Below are positions 33,719 to 41,475 of a stretch of DNA of 64,000 bases, in pieces. The notes under the pieces are model-generated. The model saw only the letters and a list, made by a program, of their open reading frames with translations. It searched no databases and was not told the DNA's origin. The position numbers and the translations under genes were made by a program. Location of the stretch: the NCBI GenBank assembly GCA_965219015.1, contig CBDCNH010000011.1, positions 558,001-622,000 on the forward strand, read 5' to 3'. Within the stretch, counting starts at the first letter, position 1, and each line of letters begins with the position of its first letter. The DNA is from CBDCNH01 sp965219015 (GTDB taxonomy: Bacteria > Pseudomonadota > Alphaproteobacteria > Rhodobacterales > Rhodobacteraceae).

Positions 33719-34873
33719 ATGGACCTGACCGAACCGGCCGCGCGGCCGCGCAATCCGCGTTTCTCCTCCGGCCCCTGCGCCAAGCCTCCCACCCACACGC
33801 TCGATGCCCTCGCCGGCGCCCCGCTCGGGCGGTCGCACCGCGCGGCCCCCGGCAAGGCCCGACTGAAGGCCGCCATCGACGGCACGCGCGAGATCCTCGG
33901 CATCCCCGACGAGTACCGTATCGGCATCGTCCCCGCCTCGGACACCGGCGCGGTCGAGATGGCGATGTGGACGCTGCTCGGCGCGCGGCCCTGCGAGATG
34001 GTCGCCTGGGAGAGCTTCGGCGAGGGCTGGGTGACGGACGCCGTGAAGCAGCTCCGCCTCGACGCGCGGATCCATCGCGCGGACTACGGGCGGATCGTGG
34101 ACATGGGCGCGCTCGACTACGACCGCGACGTGGTGTTCACCTGGAACGGCACCACCTCGGGCGTGCGCCTGCCGGACGGCGGCGCGATCCCGGCGAACCG
34201 CACGGGCCTCACGATCTGCGACGCGACGAGCGCCGCCTTCGCGATGCCGCTGCCGTGGGACAAGCTCGATGTGGCGACGTTCTCTTGGCAGAAGGCGCTC
34301 GGCGGCGAGGCGGCGCACGGGATGCTCGTGCTCGGCCCCCGCGCGGTGGCGCGGCTCGAGAGCTACACGCCCGCCTGGCCGTTGCCGAAGATCTTCCGGC
34401 TGACCAAGGGCGGCCACCTCATCGAGGGCATCTTCGCGGGCGAGACGATCAACACGCCCTCGATGCTCGCGGTCGAGGACTACCTCGTGGCGCTCGACTG
34501 GGCGCGGAGCATCGGCGGGCTCGACGCGCTGGTGGCGCGGACCGAGGCCAACGCTGGCGCGGTCGCGGCCTACGTGGCGGCCAACGACTGGCTCGTCAAC
34601 CTCGCGGAAGACCCGGCGACCGCGTCCACCACCTCGGTCTGCATCCGCTTCGCCGATCCCGCCGTTGCGGGCGACGCAGGGTTTGCGAAGGCGGTGGCAA
34701 AGCGGCTCGACGGCATGGGCATCGCGCATGACATCGGCAGCTACCGCGACGCCCCGCCGGGCCTCAGGATCTGGTGCGGCCCCACGGTGGAGACCGCCGA
34801 CGTCGCGGCGCTCATGCCGTGGATCGGCTGGGCCTACCAGGCCGAGATCGCGGCGCTGCAAGCCGCCGCCTAG
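33719..34873 (+). CDS. serC: Phosphoserine aminotransferase
   Basis: A PLP enzyme converting 3-phosphohydroxypyruvate to phosphoserine, also used in vitamin B6 synthesis. The protein has 384 residues of the longer alphaproteobacterial subfamily. NPRFSSGPCAKPP is at the N-terminus and the PLP lysine lies in TFSWQKALGGEAAHG near residue 195. INTPSMLAVEDYLVAL and GLRIWCGPTVE are also present. serA follows after 36 bp, forming a serCA operon. Confidence 0.96.
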   Translation: MDLTEPAARPRNPRFSSGPCAKPPTHTLDALAGAPLGRSHRAAPGKARLKAAIDGTREILGIPDEYRIGIVPASDTGAVEMAMWTLLGARPCEMVAWESFGEGWVTDAVKQLRLDARIHRADYGRIVDMGALDYDRDVVFTWNGTTSGVRLPDGGAIPANRTGLTICDATSAAFAMPLPWDKLDVATFSWQKALGGEAAHGMLVLGPRAVARLESYTPAWPLPKIFRLTKGGHLIEGIFAGETINTPSMLAVEDYLVALDWARSIGGLDALVARTEANAGAVAAYVAANDWLVNLAEDPATASTTSVCIRFADPAVAGDAGFAKAVAKRLDGMGIAHDIGSYRDAPPGLRIWCGPTVETADVAALMPWIGWAYQAEIAALQAAA

Positions 34874-34909
34874 GTCGTCTCCCTTCAGCCCTCAACGCAA
34901 GGAGCCATC

Positions 34910-36505
34910 ATGGCGCCCAGGGTACTCGTGTCCGACGAGCTGTCGGAAACCGCCGTCGGCATCTTCCGCGAGCGCGGGATCGAGGTCGACTACATGCCGA
35001 AGCTCGGCCGCGACAAGGAGCGCCTTGCGGAGCTCATCCCCGCCTACGACGGGCTCGCGATCCGCTCGGCCACAAAGGTCACGGCGAAGCTCCTCGGCCT
35101 GGCCGGCAACCTCAAGGTCGTCGGCCGCGCCGGCATCGGGGTCGACAACGTCGACATCCCGGCGGCCTCGAAGAAGGGGGTGATCGTGATGAACACGCCG
35201 TTCGGGAACTCGATCACCACCGCCGAGCACGCCATCGCGATGATGTTCGCCGTCGCGCGCCAGATCCCCGAGGCCAACGCCTCGACGCAGGCGGGACGCT
35301 GGGAGAAGTCGCGCTTCATGGGCGTCGAGCTCACGCACAAGGTGCTGGGGCTCATCGGCTGCGGCAACATCGGCTCGATCGTCGCCGAGCGGGCGCTGGG
35401 GCTGAAGATGCGCGTGATCGCCTACGACCCGTTCCTGTCGGACGAGCGCGCGACGCGGCTCGGCGTCGCGAAGGTCGAGCTCGACGAGCTCCTCGGCCGG
35501 GCCGACTTCGTGTCGCTCCACGTGCCGCTCACCGACAGGACGCGCGACATCCTGTCGGCTGCGGCCATCGCGCGGCTGAAGCCCGGCGCGCGGGTCATCA
35601 ACTGCGCCCGCGGCGGGCTCGTCGACGAGGCGGCGCTGGCGGACGCCCTGCGCGAGGGCCGCGTCGCGGGCGCGGGCTTCGACGTGTTCGCGGTCGAGCC
35701 CGCGACCGAGAGCCCGCTCTTCGGGCTCCCGAACGTCGTGGTGACGCCGCATCTCGGCGCGGCCACGACGGAGGCGCAGGAGAACGTGGCGCTGCAGGTG
35801 GCCGAGCAGATGTCGGACTACCTGGTGACGGGGGCGGTGCAGAACGCGCTCAACACGCCGTCCGTGACGGCGGAGGAGGCCGCCGTGATGGGTCCGTGGC
35901 TGCGGCTCGCGGGGCATCTCGGCGCCTTCGTGGGGCAGATGACCGAAGAGCCGATCCTCGCCGTCAACGTGCTCTACGATGGGGCCGTGGCGGAGATGAA
36001 CCTCGCCGCCCTCGATTGCGCCGTCATCGCGGGGCTCCTGCAGGCCGCGAACCCGGAGGTGAACATGGTCTCCGCGCCGGTCATCGCGAAGGAACGCGGC
36101 ATCCGCGTCTCGACCACGCGGCAGGGCAAGTCCGGCGCGTTCGACGCCTACGTGAAGCTCACGGTGGTGACGGCGCAGCGCGAGCGCGCCATCGCCGGCA
36201 CGGTGTTCTCCGACGGCAAGCCCCGGATCATCCAGATCAAGGGCATCAACATCGACGCCGAGATCGGGCCGCACATGCTCTACATCACCAACAACGACAC
36301 GCCGGGCGTCATCGGGCTCCTTGGCACGACGATGGGGCGGCACGGCGTCAACATCGCCAACTTCACCCTCGGCCGCTCGGGCGCAGGCCGCGAGGCGATC
36401 GCGATCCTCTACCTCGACGAGGCGCTCGATGGCGCGGTGGTGCGCGAGCTTGAGGGCACGGGGCAGTTCGCGCAGGTCAAGCCGCTGGCGTTCGCGGTCG
36501 GGTGA
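34910..36505 (+). CDS. serA: D-3-phosphoglycerate dehydrogenase
   Basis: The first committed step of serine synthesis. The 531-residue long form has substrate and NAD domains (GLIGCGNIGSIVAERALG...VIAYDPF), the catalytic Arg/Glu/His set in NCARGGLVDEAAL and VVVTPHLGAATTEAQ, an intervening ASB domain, and a C-terminal ACT domain (LYITNNDTPGVIGLLGTTM). Long forms may be serine-regulated through ACT. The ribosome site is AAGGAG. Confidence 0.97.
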   Translation: MAPRVLVSDELSETAVGIFRERGIEVDYMPKLGRDKERLAELIPAYDGLAIRSATKVTAKLLGLAGNLKVVGRAGIGVDNVDIPAASKKGVIVMNTPFGNSITTAEHAIAMMFAVARQIPEANASTQAGRWEKSRFMGVELTHKVLGLIGCGNIGSIVAERALGLKMRVIAYDPFLSDERATRLGVAKVELDELLGRADFVSLHVPLTDRTRDILSAAAIARLKPGARVINCARGGLVDEAALADALREGRVAGAGFDVFAVEPATESPLFGLPNVVVTPHLGAATTEAQENVALQVAEQMSDYLVTGAVQNALNTPSVTAEEAAVMGPWLRLAGHLGAFVGQMTEEPILAVNVLYDGAVAEMNLAALDCAVIAGLLQAANPEVNMVSAPVIAKERGIRVSTTRQGKSGAFDAYVKLTVVTAQRERAIAGTVFSDGKPRIIQIKGINIDAEIGPHMLYITNNDTPGVIGLLGTTMGRHGVNIANFTLGRSGAGREAIAILYLDEALDGAVVRELEGTGQFAQVKPLAFAVG

Positions 36506-36556
36506 GGAACGGGAGCGCGGCGCCGGTCTCGCGGCGCCAGTAGCGCCGGCTCGAGA

Positions 36557-36577
36557 GTCGTGCCCGGCCGGCACGAC
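36557..36577. terminator. Stem-loop between serA and a convergent gene
   Basis: A perfect 8-bp stem (GTCGTGCC with GGCACGAC, loop CGGCC) lies 51 bp after serA and 17 bp before the stop of the convergent gene. There is no T-run on either side, so an intrinsic terminator is only possible; it may stabilise the 3' ends. Confidence 0.35.
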
Positions 36578-36593
36578 CTCGTGTGCCCGTGAT

Positions 36594-37172
36594 CTATAGC
36601 GGCTCCAGCAGCCGCAGCATCGCGCCGCCATCGTAGATCGTTGCAGAGCGTAGCTTAAGGTGCAGCGCGGTCTCAAGGTCGCGGAACATCGGCTGGCCGC
36701 CGCCATAGACGACGGGGCGCGTGATGATGGCATATTCGTCGATCAGCCCGGCGCGCGTGATCGACTGCGCGAAGCTTGCGCCGCCCCAGACGACCAGCTC
36801 ACCTCCGGGCTGAGCCTTGAGCGTGGCGATCTCCTCGGCGAGGTCGCCGCGCGCGATCGTCGTGGTGGGCCAGTCGGCCCGCTTGATCGTCCGGGAAAAG
36901 ACGACCTTCGGGATATCGTTCATCGGCGCCGCGTAGGGGTCGGCGGATCCCTGCCAGACCGGCGCCATCTCTTCGTAGCTCACTCGTCCCATGAGATGCG
37001 CGCCGGCATTGCGGATCCTGTCGAGTTTCCAGCGCTTGAGCTCGGCGGGTTCGGGACCGCCGCCGGTCGGCATACCGTCGGGAGCCACGACGAAGCCGTC
37101 AATGGACGCGGTCATGATCAGGACGGTCTTCCGCAATCTTTTACGGCCCGAATCAAGGTTCACTCCCATCAT
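36594..37172 (-). CDS. Dihydrofolate-reductase-like (RibD C-terminal) protein
   Basis: Up to 192 residues of the RibD_C / YwjB-like family, NADPH-dependent reductases of unknown substrate. Core features are LIMTASIDGFVVAPDG, HLMGRVSYEEM, KVVFSRTIKRADWP and LVVWGGASFAQSITRAGLIDEY. The start is unsure. ATG 37172 lies inside a TATATATGATG run that may be the -10 element. An in-frame TTG giving LRKTVLIMTASIDG would match the usual family N-terminus better. Confidence 0.85.
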   Translation of the reverse strand: MMGVNLDSGRKRLRKTVLIMTASIDGFVVAPDGMPTGGGPEPAELKRWKLDRIRNAGAHLMGRVSYEEMAPVWQGSADPYAAPMNDIPKVVFSRTIKRADWPTTTIARGDLAEEIATLKAQPGGELVVWGGASFAQSITRAGLIDEYAIITRPVVYGGGQPMFRDLETALHLKLRSATIYDGGAMLRLLEPL

Positions 37173-37312
37173 ATATACCAGAGCTTCGCCCGCAGTCGCC
37201 TGGTTCCGCTGCCATGATTGCGAGCGGCGATCCGCAGGCCCATCGCTCGACAGCCCCTTCCCATCCTGCCCCCGAGCCGTCAGGTTGCGCGCGAAGTGCG
37301 AGGGGCGGCGCC

Positions 37313-38047
37313 ATGCGGACCTATGCCATCGGGGACATTCACGGCCAGCGCGCGCTCCTTGAGGCGGCGCACGCCCGCATCGCGGCGGACCGGGCGCGGA
37401 CCGGAGACGACACGGCGCCGGTCGTGCATGTGGGCGATCTTGTCGACCGGGGGCCGGACAGCGCCGGCGTGCTCGCGCGGCTCGTGGCGGGGATCGCGGC
37501 GGGGGAGCCCTGGGTCGTCCTCTGCGGCAATCACGACCGCATGTTCGCAGGGTTCCTCACCGATCCCGCCTGGCACGATCCGGGGCTCAGGGCGGACCTC
37601 GGCTGGCTCAACCCGCGGCTGGGGGGCGACACGACGCTCGCCTCCTACGGGGTGACGGACGTGGCGGGCCGGCCGCTCGCGGCGGTCCATGCGGACGCGG
37701 TGGCGGTGGTGCCAGCGTCCCACCGGGCGCTCCTCGCAGGACTGCCCTATTGGTATCTCCGGGGCGACGTGCTCTTCGTCCATGCGGGGATCCGGCCCGG
37801 CGTCGACCTGCGCGACCAGACCGACACGGATCTCGTCTGGATCCGCGGCAGCTTCCTCACCGACACGCGCGACCACGGCGCGCTCGTGGTGCACGGCCAT
37901 ACGCATATCGATGCGCCGCGGCACTACGGAAACCGCGTCAACATAGATTCCGGCGCCGCTTTCGGCGGGCCGCTGACGGCGATCGTGATCGAGGACCGCG
38001 ACGTGTTCGTCCTGGCCGACCACGGTCGCGAGCCGCTTCGGCCGTAA
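37313..38047 (+). CDS. PPP-type metallophosphoesterase (serine/threonine phosphatase-like)
   Basis: A 244-residue phosphatase close to PrpA/PphA and lambda phosphatase. All metal and catalytic motifs are present: GDIHGQ, GDLVDRGPDS, CGNHDRM and VVHGHTHI, with VNIDSGAAFGGPL near the end. The start at 37313 is the first ATG just before MRTYAIGDIHG. The likely substrate is phosphoprotein or a small phosphoester. Confidence 0.92.
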   Translation: MRTYAIGDIHGQRALLEAAHARIAADRARTGDDTAPVVHVGDLVDRGPDSAGVLARLVAGIAAGEPWVVLCGNHDRMFAGFLTDPAWHDPGLRADLGWLNPRLGGDTTLASYGVTDVAGRPLAAVHADAVAVVPASHRALLAGLPYWYLRGDVLFVHAGIRPGVDLRDQTDTDLVWIRGSFLTDTRDHGALVVHGHTHIDAPRHYGNRVNIDSGAAFGGPLTAIVIEDRDVFVLADHGREPLRP

Positions 38048-38052
38048 GGCCC

Positions 38053-38077
38053 GGAACCAAGGTCTGCATGTCGCGTT
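38053..38077 (+). promoter_or_regulatory. EcfG-type general-stress promoter before hdeD-like gene
   Basis: GGAAC (38053-38057), 16 bases, CGTT (38074-38077): an exact match to the alphaproteobacterial EcfG consensus GGAAC-N16/17-CGTT. It ends 21 bp before the start of the HdeD-like gene at 38099. The predicted start site near 38085 leaves a short leader containing the GAGGAG ribosome site. Confidence 0.65.
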
Positions 38078-38098
38078 CGGCCCGAAGAGGAGCCCGTC

Positions 38099-38656
38099 AT
38101 GGCCTATCGAGACCCCGCCCTCCCCGCCGTCGGCCGCATGAACTGGGGCTGGATGCTCGCCATGGGCGTCATCCTTCTCGTCAGCGGCGTGCTCGCGATC
38201 CTGAACCCGTTCGCGGCCTCGCTCGCGGTGAACACGATCGCGGCCATCGCGTTCCTCCTCGTGGGCGCGATGCAGCTCGTGCTGGCCCTGCGTGGCGAGG
38301 AAGGCAGCACCAACGCCCGGCTCTGGGCGGGCGCCCTCGGCGTCCTTCTGATCCTCTTCGCGGTGTCTCTCGTCGTGCAGCCGTTGCAGGGGCTCGTCTC
38401 CCTGACGATCCTCGTGGCGGCGCTGTTCATCGCGACCGGCGCGGTGCGGGTCTACCTTGCGTTCCGGATGCGGCACCGCTCGCGCTGGGGATGGATGCTC
38501 GCCTCGGGGCTGGTCTCGCTGGCGCTCGGCGTCTTCATCCTCGTCAGCCTGCCGGTGACGGCGCTGAGCCTCCTCGGCACCATCCTCGGCATCGAGCTCA
38601 TCGTCTCGGGCTGCGCCGCCGTGGCGCTCGCGCTGCAGGCGCGAACGGCCGGCTAG
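38099..38656 (+). CDS. HdeD-family membrane protein (DUF308)
   Basis: A 185-residue inner-membrane protein with six hydrophobic segments: WGWMLAMGVILLVSGVLAIL, LAVNTIAAIAFLLVGAMQLV, LWAGALGVLLILFAVSL, and three more. HdeD in E. coli contributes to acid resistance at high cell density. The gene has an exact EcfG-type promoter immediately upstream. Its TAG stop overlaps the convergent gene's TAG in one CTAG (38653-38656). Confidence 0.9.
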   Translation: MAYRDPALPAVGRMNWGWMLAMGVILLVSGVLAILNPFAASLAVNTIAAIAFLLVGAMQLVLALRGEEGSTNARLWAGALGVLLILFAVSLVVQPLQGLVSLTILVAALFIATGAVRVYLAFRMRHRSRWGWMLASGLVSLALGVFILVSLPVTALSLLGTILGIELIVSGCAAVALALQARTAG

Positions 38657-39525
38657 ACGAGATCAGGGGCGCGCGGGTCGCGGGCGTAGTCGAGGAAGAA
38701 GTCATCAAGCTGCGGCGGGGGCACGCCGGTGCCCGCGAGCATGGCATGGACCTGGCCGCGGTGATGGATCTGGTGCTGGAAGAGATGCAGCAGCAGCCGG
38801 TCCGTGCGTTCGGGCTGGGCGGGTTCCGGGCTTCGGTCGGTAACGATCATCGCCAGCGGATCGGGCTCGGCGTCACAGAACGCGGTCAGCCTTGCATCGA
38901 GGGCCGCCTGAGCCGGCGCCATCTCCGCGGCATGATCGAAGACGGGCGCCGCATCGTAGGCGGCGCGACCGAGGCCATCTCCCGTGAGCGCGCCGACATA
39001 GTAGAGATCGACCGCGTGGAGGTGATTGAGCGTCGCCTTCAGCGACGGGAAGAACGACGTCCGGGGCAAAGCAAAAGCCTCGGCATCGAGCTCGGCGCAG
39101 GCGGCGAGGAGGAGCTGGTTGGCGAAGGCGTTGTTGCGCGCGAGCATCGCCCAAGGCGACATCGCGGCGGCGCTCTCGACGAGTTCGATGCGGTTGCCGC
39201 AGGGGTCCGTCGTGTAGAGCCGCCGCACACCGGTCAGCGTGGCGTCCGGTGTGACCGGGCAGCCCGCGGTCCGCAGTTTGTCGGCGACGGCGTCGAGGTC
39301 CGGCCTTCGGAATGCCGGGTGCGCCTTCGCGGCAGGCCGGAAGTCGTCCTCGACGCCAAGGTGGAGCCGCAGGTCTCCGCTCACGAGCCAGAGCCCCCCG
39401 CGCGCGGCGAGCGGCGCGGGCTTCGGCGCCTCGCGAAACCCGAGGACGCCGACGTAGAACGCGCGGGAGGCAGGCTCGCCACCCGGCGGGATCGCGAGCT
39501 GCAGGTGGTCGAGGTCGCCCGTCAC
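38653..39525 (-). CDS. Glyoxalase-DinB fusion protein
   Basis: A 290-residue two-domain protein. Residues 1-118 are a vicinal-oxygen-chelate/glyoxalase domain (LDHLQLAIPPGGEPASRAFYV, then LYTTDPCGNRIELVES). Residues 123-290 are a DinB-like four-helix metal-binding domain (SPWAMLARNNAFANQLLLAA, LNHLHAVDLYYVGAL, LFQHQIHHRGQVHAML). The DinB histidines (NHLHAVD, HQIHHRGQ) are intact. The gene begins with GTG overlapping the preceding stop (GTGA). DinB-family proteins are often thiol-dependent transferases; a detoxification role is inference. Confidence 0.88.
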   Translation of the reverse strand: MTGDLDHLQLAIPPGGEPASRAFYVGVLGFREAPKPAPLAARGGLWLVSGDLRLHLGVEDDFRPAAKAHPAFRRPDLDAVADKLRTAGCPVTPDATLTGVRRLYTTDPCGNRIELVESAAAMSPWAMLARNNAFANQLLLAACAELDAEAFALPRTSFFPSLKATLNHLHAVDLYYVGALTGDGLGRAAYDAAPVFDHAAEMAPAQAALDARLTAFCDAEPDPLAMIVTDRSPEPAQPERTDRLLLHLFQHQIHHRGQVHAMLAGTGVPPPQLDDFFLDYARDPRAPDLV

Positions 39526-39872
39526 GCCTCGACGATGGTCTCGAAGCCGCCGAAGATCATGCGCTTGCCGTCCGTCGGCATCCCGTCCATCAGACCCTCC
39601 ATCTCGGGATCCTGCATCACCGCGGCCCAGCAGGCGTCGCGGGTCGCGCGGTCGGGATAGGTGTTCCAGCCGAGCACGCAGGTCTCGTCGGCCTCGAGCA
39701 TCACGGCGCGCGGGAACGACGTGAGCTTGCCCGCGTCGAGGCCTTCGCCCCAGGCATCCATCACGCTGAGCGCGCCGTGCCGGCGGAACGCCTCCGCGGC
39801 CTTCTTGGAGCGCGCGACGTAATCCGCCTTGGCCGCCGTCTTCACCGGCAACAGGAATCCCTCGACATACAT
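39522..39872 (-). CDS. DUF1428-family protein
   Basis: A 116-residue protein starting MYVEGFLLPVKTAAKADYVARS, with GALSVMDAWGEGLDAGKLTSF, WNTYPDRATRDACWAAVMQDP and MPTDGKRMIFGGFETIVEA: the full DUF1428 (YbaA-like) pattern, a dimeric alpha-beta barrel of unknown function. ATG 39872 is preferred over upstream 39908 because GGGAGGA precedes it. Coupled to the glyoxalase-DinB gene by GTGA. Confidence 0.92.
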   Translation of the reverse strand: MYVEGFLLPVKTAAKADYVARSKKAAEAFRRHGALSVMDAWGEGLDAGKLTSFPRAVMLEADETCVLGWNTYPDRATRDACWAAVMQDPEMEGLMDGMPTDGKRMIFGGFETIVEA

Positions 39873-39923
39873 GGGTCCGTCCTCCCTCGGAAGCGTCCAG
39901 TCGGACACCTCCTGCGCCGTGTG

Positions 39924-40736
39924 TCAACCGGTTCGGGGCGCGGCTCCGCCGGCGAGAAGGTCGAGCGCTGCCCGGTGAACGTGCGCGTTGGCGGCGGCGA
40001 TCACCTGACCGCCCTGCACCGCGGGATCACCCCGCCAGTCGGTGACGATCCCGCCTGCGGCCTCGACAAGCGCGAGGGGCGCCGCGATGTCCCAGGGCTT
40101 GAGCCCCGCTTCGATCACGAGGTCGATCTGGCCCGCGGCGACGAGGGCGTAGGCGTAGCAGTCCGTGCCGTAGCGGACGAGGCGCACCTGCTCCGCGACG
40201 CGCCGGAACGCGGCGGCCTCGGCAAGCGTGCCGACCTCGGGGAAGGTCGTCATCAGGATGGCCTGCGCCAGTGGCCGTGCCGCGCGGCACCTGAGCGGCG
40301 CCTCCGCTCCGGCACGCTCGAGCCATGCCCGACCGCCGCAGCCGATGAAGCGCTCGCCGGTCCAGGGCTGGTCGACGATCCCGAGGATCGGCTGCCCGCC
40401 GCGCATGACGGCGATGAGCACGCCCCAGGTCGGCGTGCCGGCGAGAAAGCCGCGCGTGCCGTCGATCGGGTCGAGCACCCAGGTGAGCCCGCTCGTACCC
40501 GCCTTGGCGCCCATCTCCTCGCCGACGATCCCGTCGTCCGGGCGCGCCACGCCGAGGATCGCGCGCATCGCGGCCTCGGCGGCTCGGTCGGCAACGGTCA
40601 CGGGGTCGAAGCTCTCGGCGAGCTTGCTGTCGATCGCCAGACCGGCGGAGCGGAAATGGGGGAGAATCGCCCGACCAGCGGCATCGGCGAGGTCGCGGCC
40701 GATGGCGAGAAGCTCGAGGTCGCGCCGTTCAGGCAA
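39924..40736 (-). CDS. hisN: Histidinol-phosphatase, inositol monophosphatase fold
   Basis: A Mg-dependent phosphatase of 270 residues. Metal motifs are GIVGEEMG (Glu) and WVLDPIDGTRGFLAGTPTWG; the latter is the HisN subgroup form rather than SuhB. KPWDIAAPLALVEAAGG supplies the last Asp. In alphaproteobacteria HisN performs the histidinol-phosphate step of histidine synthesis. Inositol monophosphatase activity is the alternative. Confidence 0.88.
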   Translation of the reverse strand: MPERRDLELLAIGRDLADAAGRAILPHFRSAGLAIDSKLAESFDPVTVADRAAEAAMRAILGVARPDDGIVGEEMGAKAGTSGLTWVLDPIDGTRGFLAGTPTWGVLIAVMRGGQPILGIVDQPWTGERFIGCGGRAWLERAGAEAPLRCRAARPLAQAILMTTFPEVGTLAEAAAFRRVAEQVRLVRYGTDCYAYALVAAGQIDLVIEAGLKPWDIAAPLALVEAAGGIVTDWRGDPAVQGGQVIAAANAHVHRAALDLLAGGAAPRTG

Positions 40737-40813
40737 TCCCGGACCCCCGACACCCTGCCCGCTCGGGGCTAGCTGTCGGGAGTTCGAGGGTCAAGCCTTC
40801 AAACCGGCGGCTT

Positions 40814-41176
40814 TCAAGCGGCGTCGCTGAGCACGCGCGCAAGGTCGAAGAGCCGACGGCGCTGGTGCTCGGGGATCGCATAGTACGACCGCACCAGTTC
40901 GAGCGCCTCGCGATCGGCGAGGATATCCCCTTCGACCGCGCCGGACGGCGCCGCGGCCCCGTTCACGCCGTCGAAGAAAAAGCTGATCGGCACGCCAAGC
41001 GCCGACGACATGTCCCAAAGCCGCGACGCGCTCACGCGGTTCATCCCGGTCTCGTACTTCTGGATCTGCTGAAACTTGATGCCGACCTTGTCGGCCAGTT
41101 GCTGCTGGGTCATGCCGACCATCCAGCGACGATGCCGAACGCGCTTGCCAACATGAACATCCACGGGGTGCTTCAT
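40814..41176 (-). CDS. PraR-like XRE-family regulator
   Basis: A 120-residue transcription factor. MKHPVDVHVGKRVRHRRWMV is followed by an HTH (GMTQQQLADKVGIKFQQIQK), YETGMNRVSASRLWDMSSAL and PISFFFDG, then a C-terminal helical tail. The layout matches rhizobial PraR/PhrR, regulators of biofilm, quorum sensing and symbiosis traits; the exact role here is unknown. The start is fixed by AAGGAG 7 bp upstream. A perfect sigma-54 promoter lies 41-57 bp upstream of the start. Confidence 0.88.
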   Translation of the reverse strand: MKHPVDVHVGKRVRHRRWMVGMTQQQLADKVGIKFQQIQKYETGMNRVSASRLWDMSSALGVPISFFFDGVNGAAAPSGAVEGDILADREALELVRSYYAIPEHQRRRLFDLARVLSDAA

Positions 41177-41216
41177 ACCGTAACTCCTTACCACACGGCC
41201 CTCACACCGATGCTTA

Positions 41217-41233
41217 AGCAATATCCGTGCCAA
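41217..41233 (-). promoter_or_regulatory. Sigma-54 (RpoN) promoter, consensus match
   Basis: On the minus strand TTGGCACG-GATA-TTGCT matches the -24/-12 consensus YTGGCACG-RNNN-TTGCW at every defined position. Transcription would start near 41206, giving a 30-nt leader to the PraR-like gene. The 240 bp further upstream are AT-rich and could hold activator and IHF sites; I see no clear dyad there. Confidence 0.75.
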
Positions 41234-41384
41234 ACTTAGGGCGAGAGCCGAAATAGTCGAATTAATTTTGTTTGACCCGTCGATCAACTGGTGGATTTTT
41301 CGTTAACGGCGCTACGCACCCCGGTTGTGATGATCGCCGCTTCCGGGAAACAATCTCTTTCCTTTTCTATCTGCGCGTGTTTTT

Positions 41385-41407
41385 CAAAAAACATTGCACT
41401 TTGCAAC
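41385..41407 (-). terminator. Possible terminator of the LysR gene
   Basis: On the minus strand GTTGCA-AAG-TGCAAT (6-bp stem with one G-T) is followed by GTTTTTTG. It lies 69 bp after the LysR stop. The stem is short, so confidence is modest. The same T/A run lies in the AT-rich region upstream of the sigma-54 promoter. Confidence 0.4.
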
Positions 41408-41475
41408 AGCTTCTTGCGAGCCTCTCGTTCTGCAAGGCCGCGATCCGTGTCGGACGGAGGCGCCGAGGCTTCACG

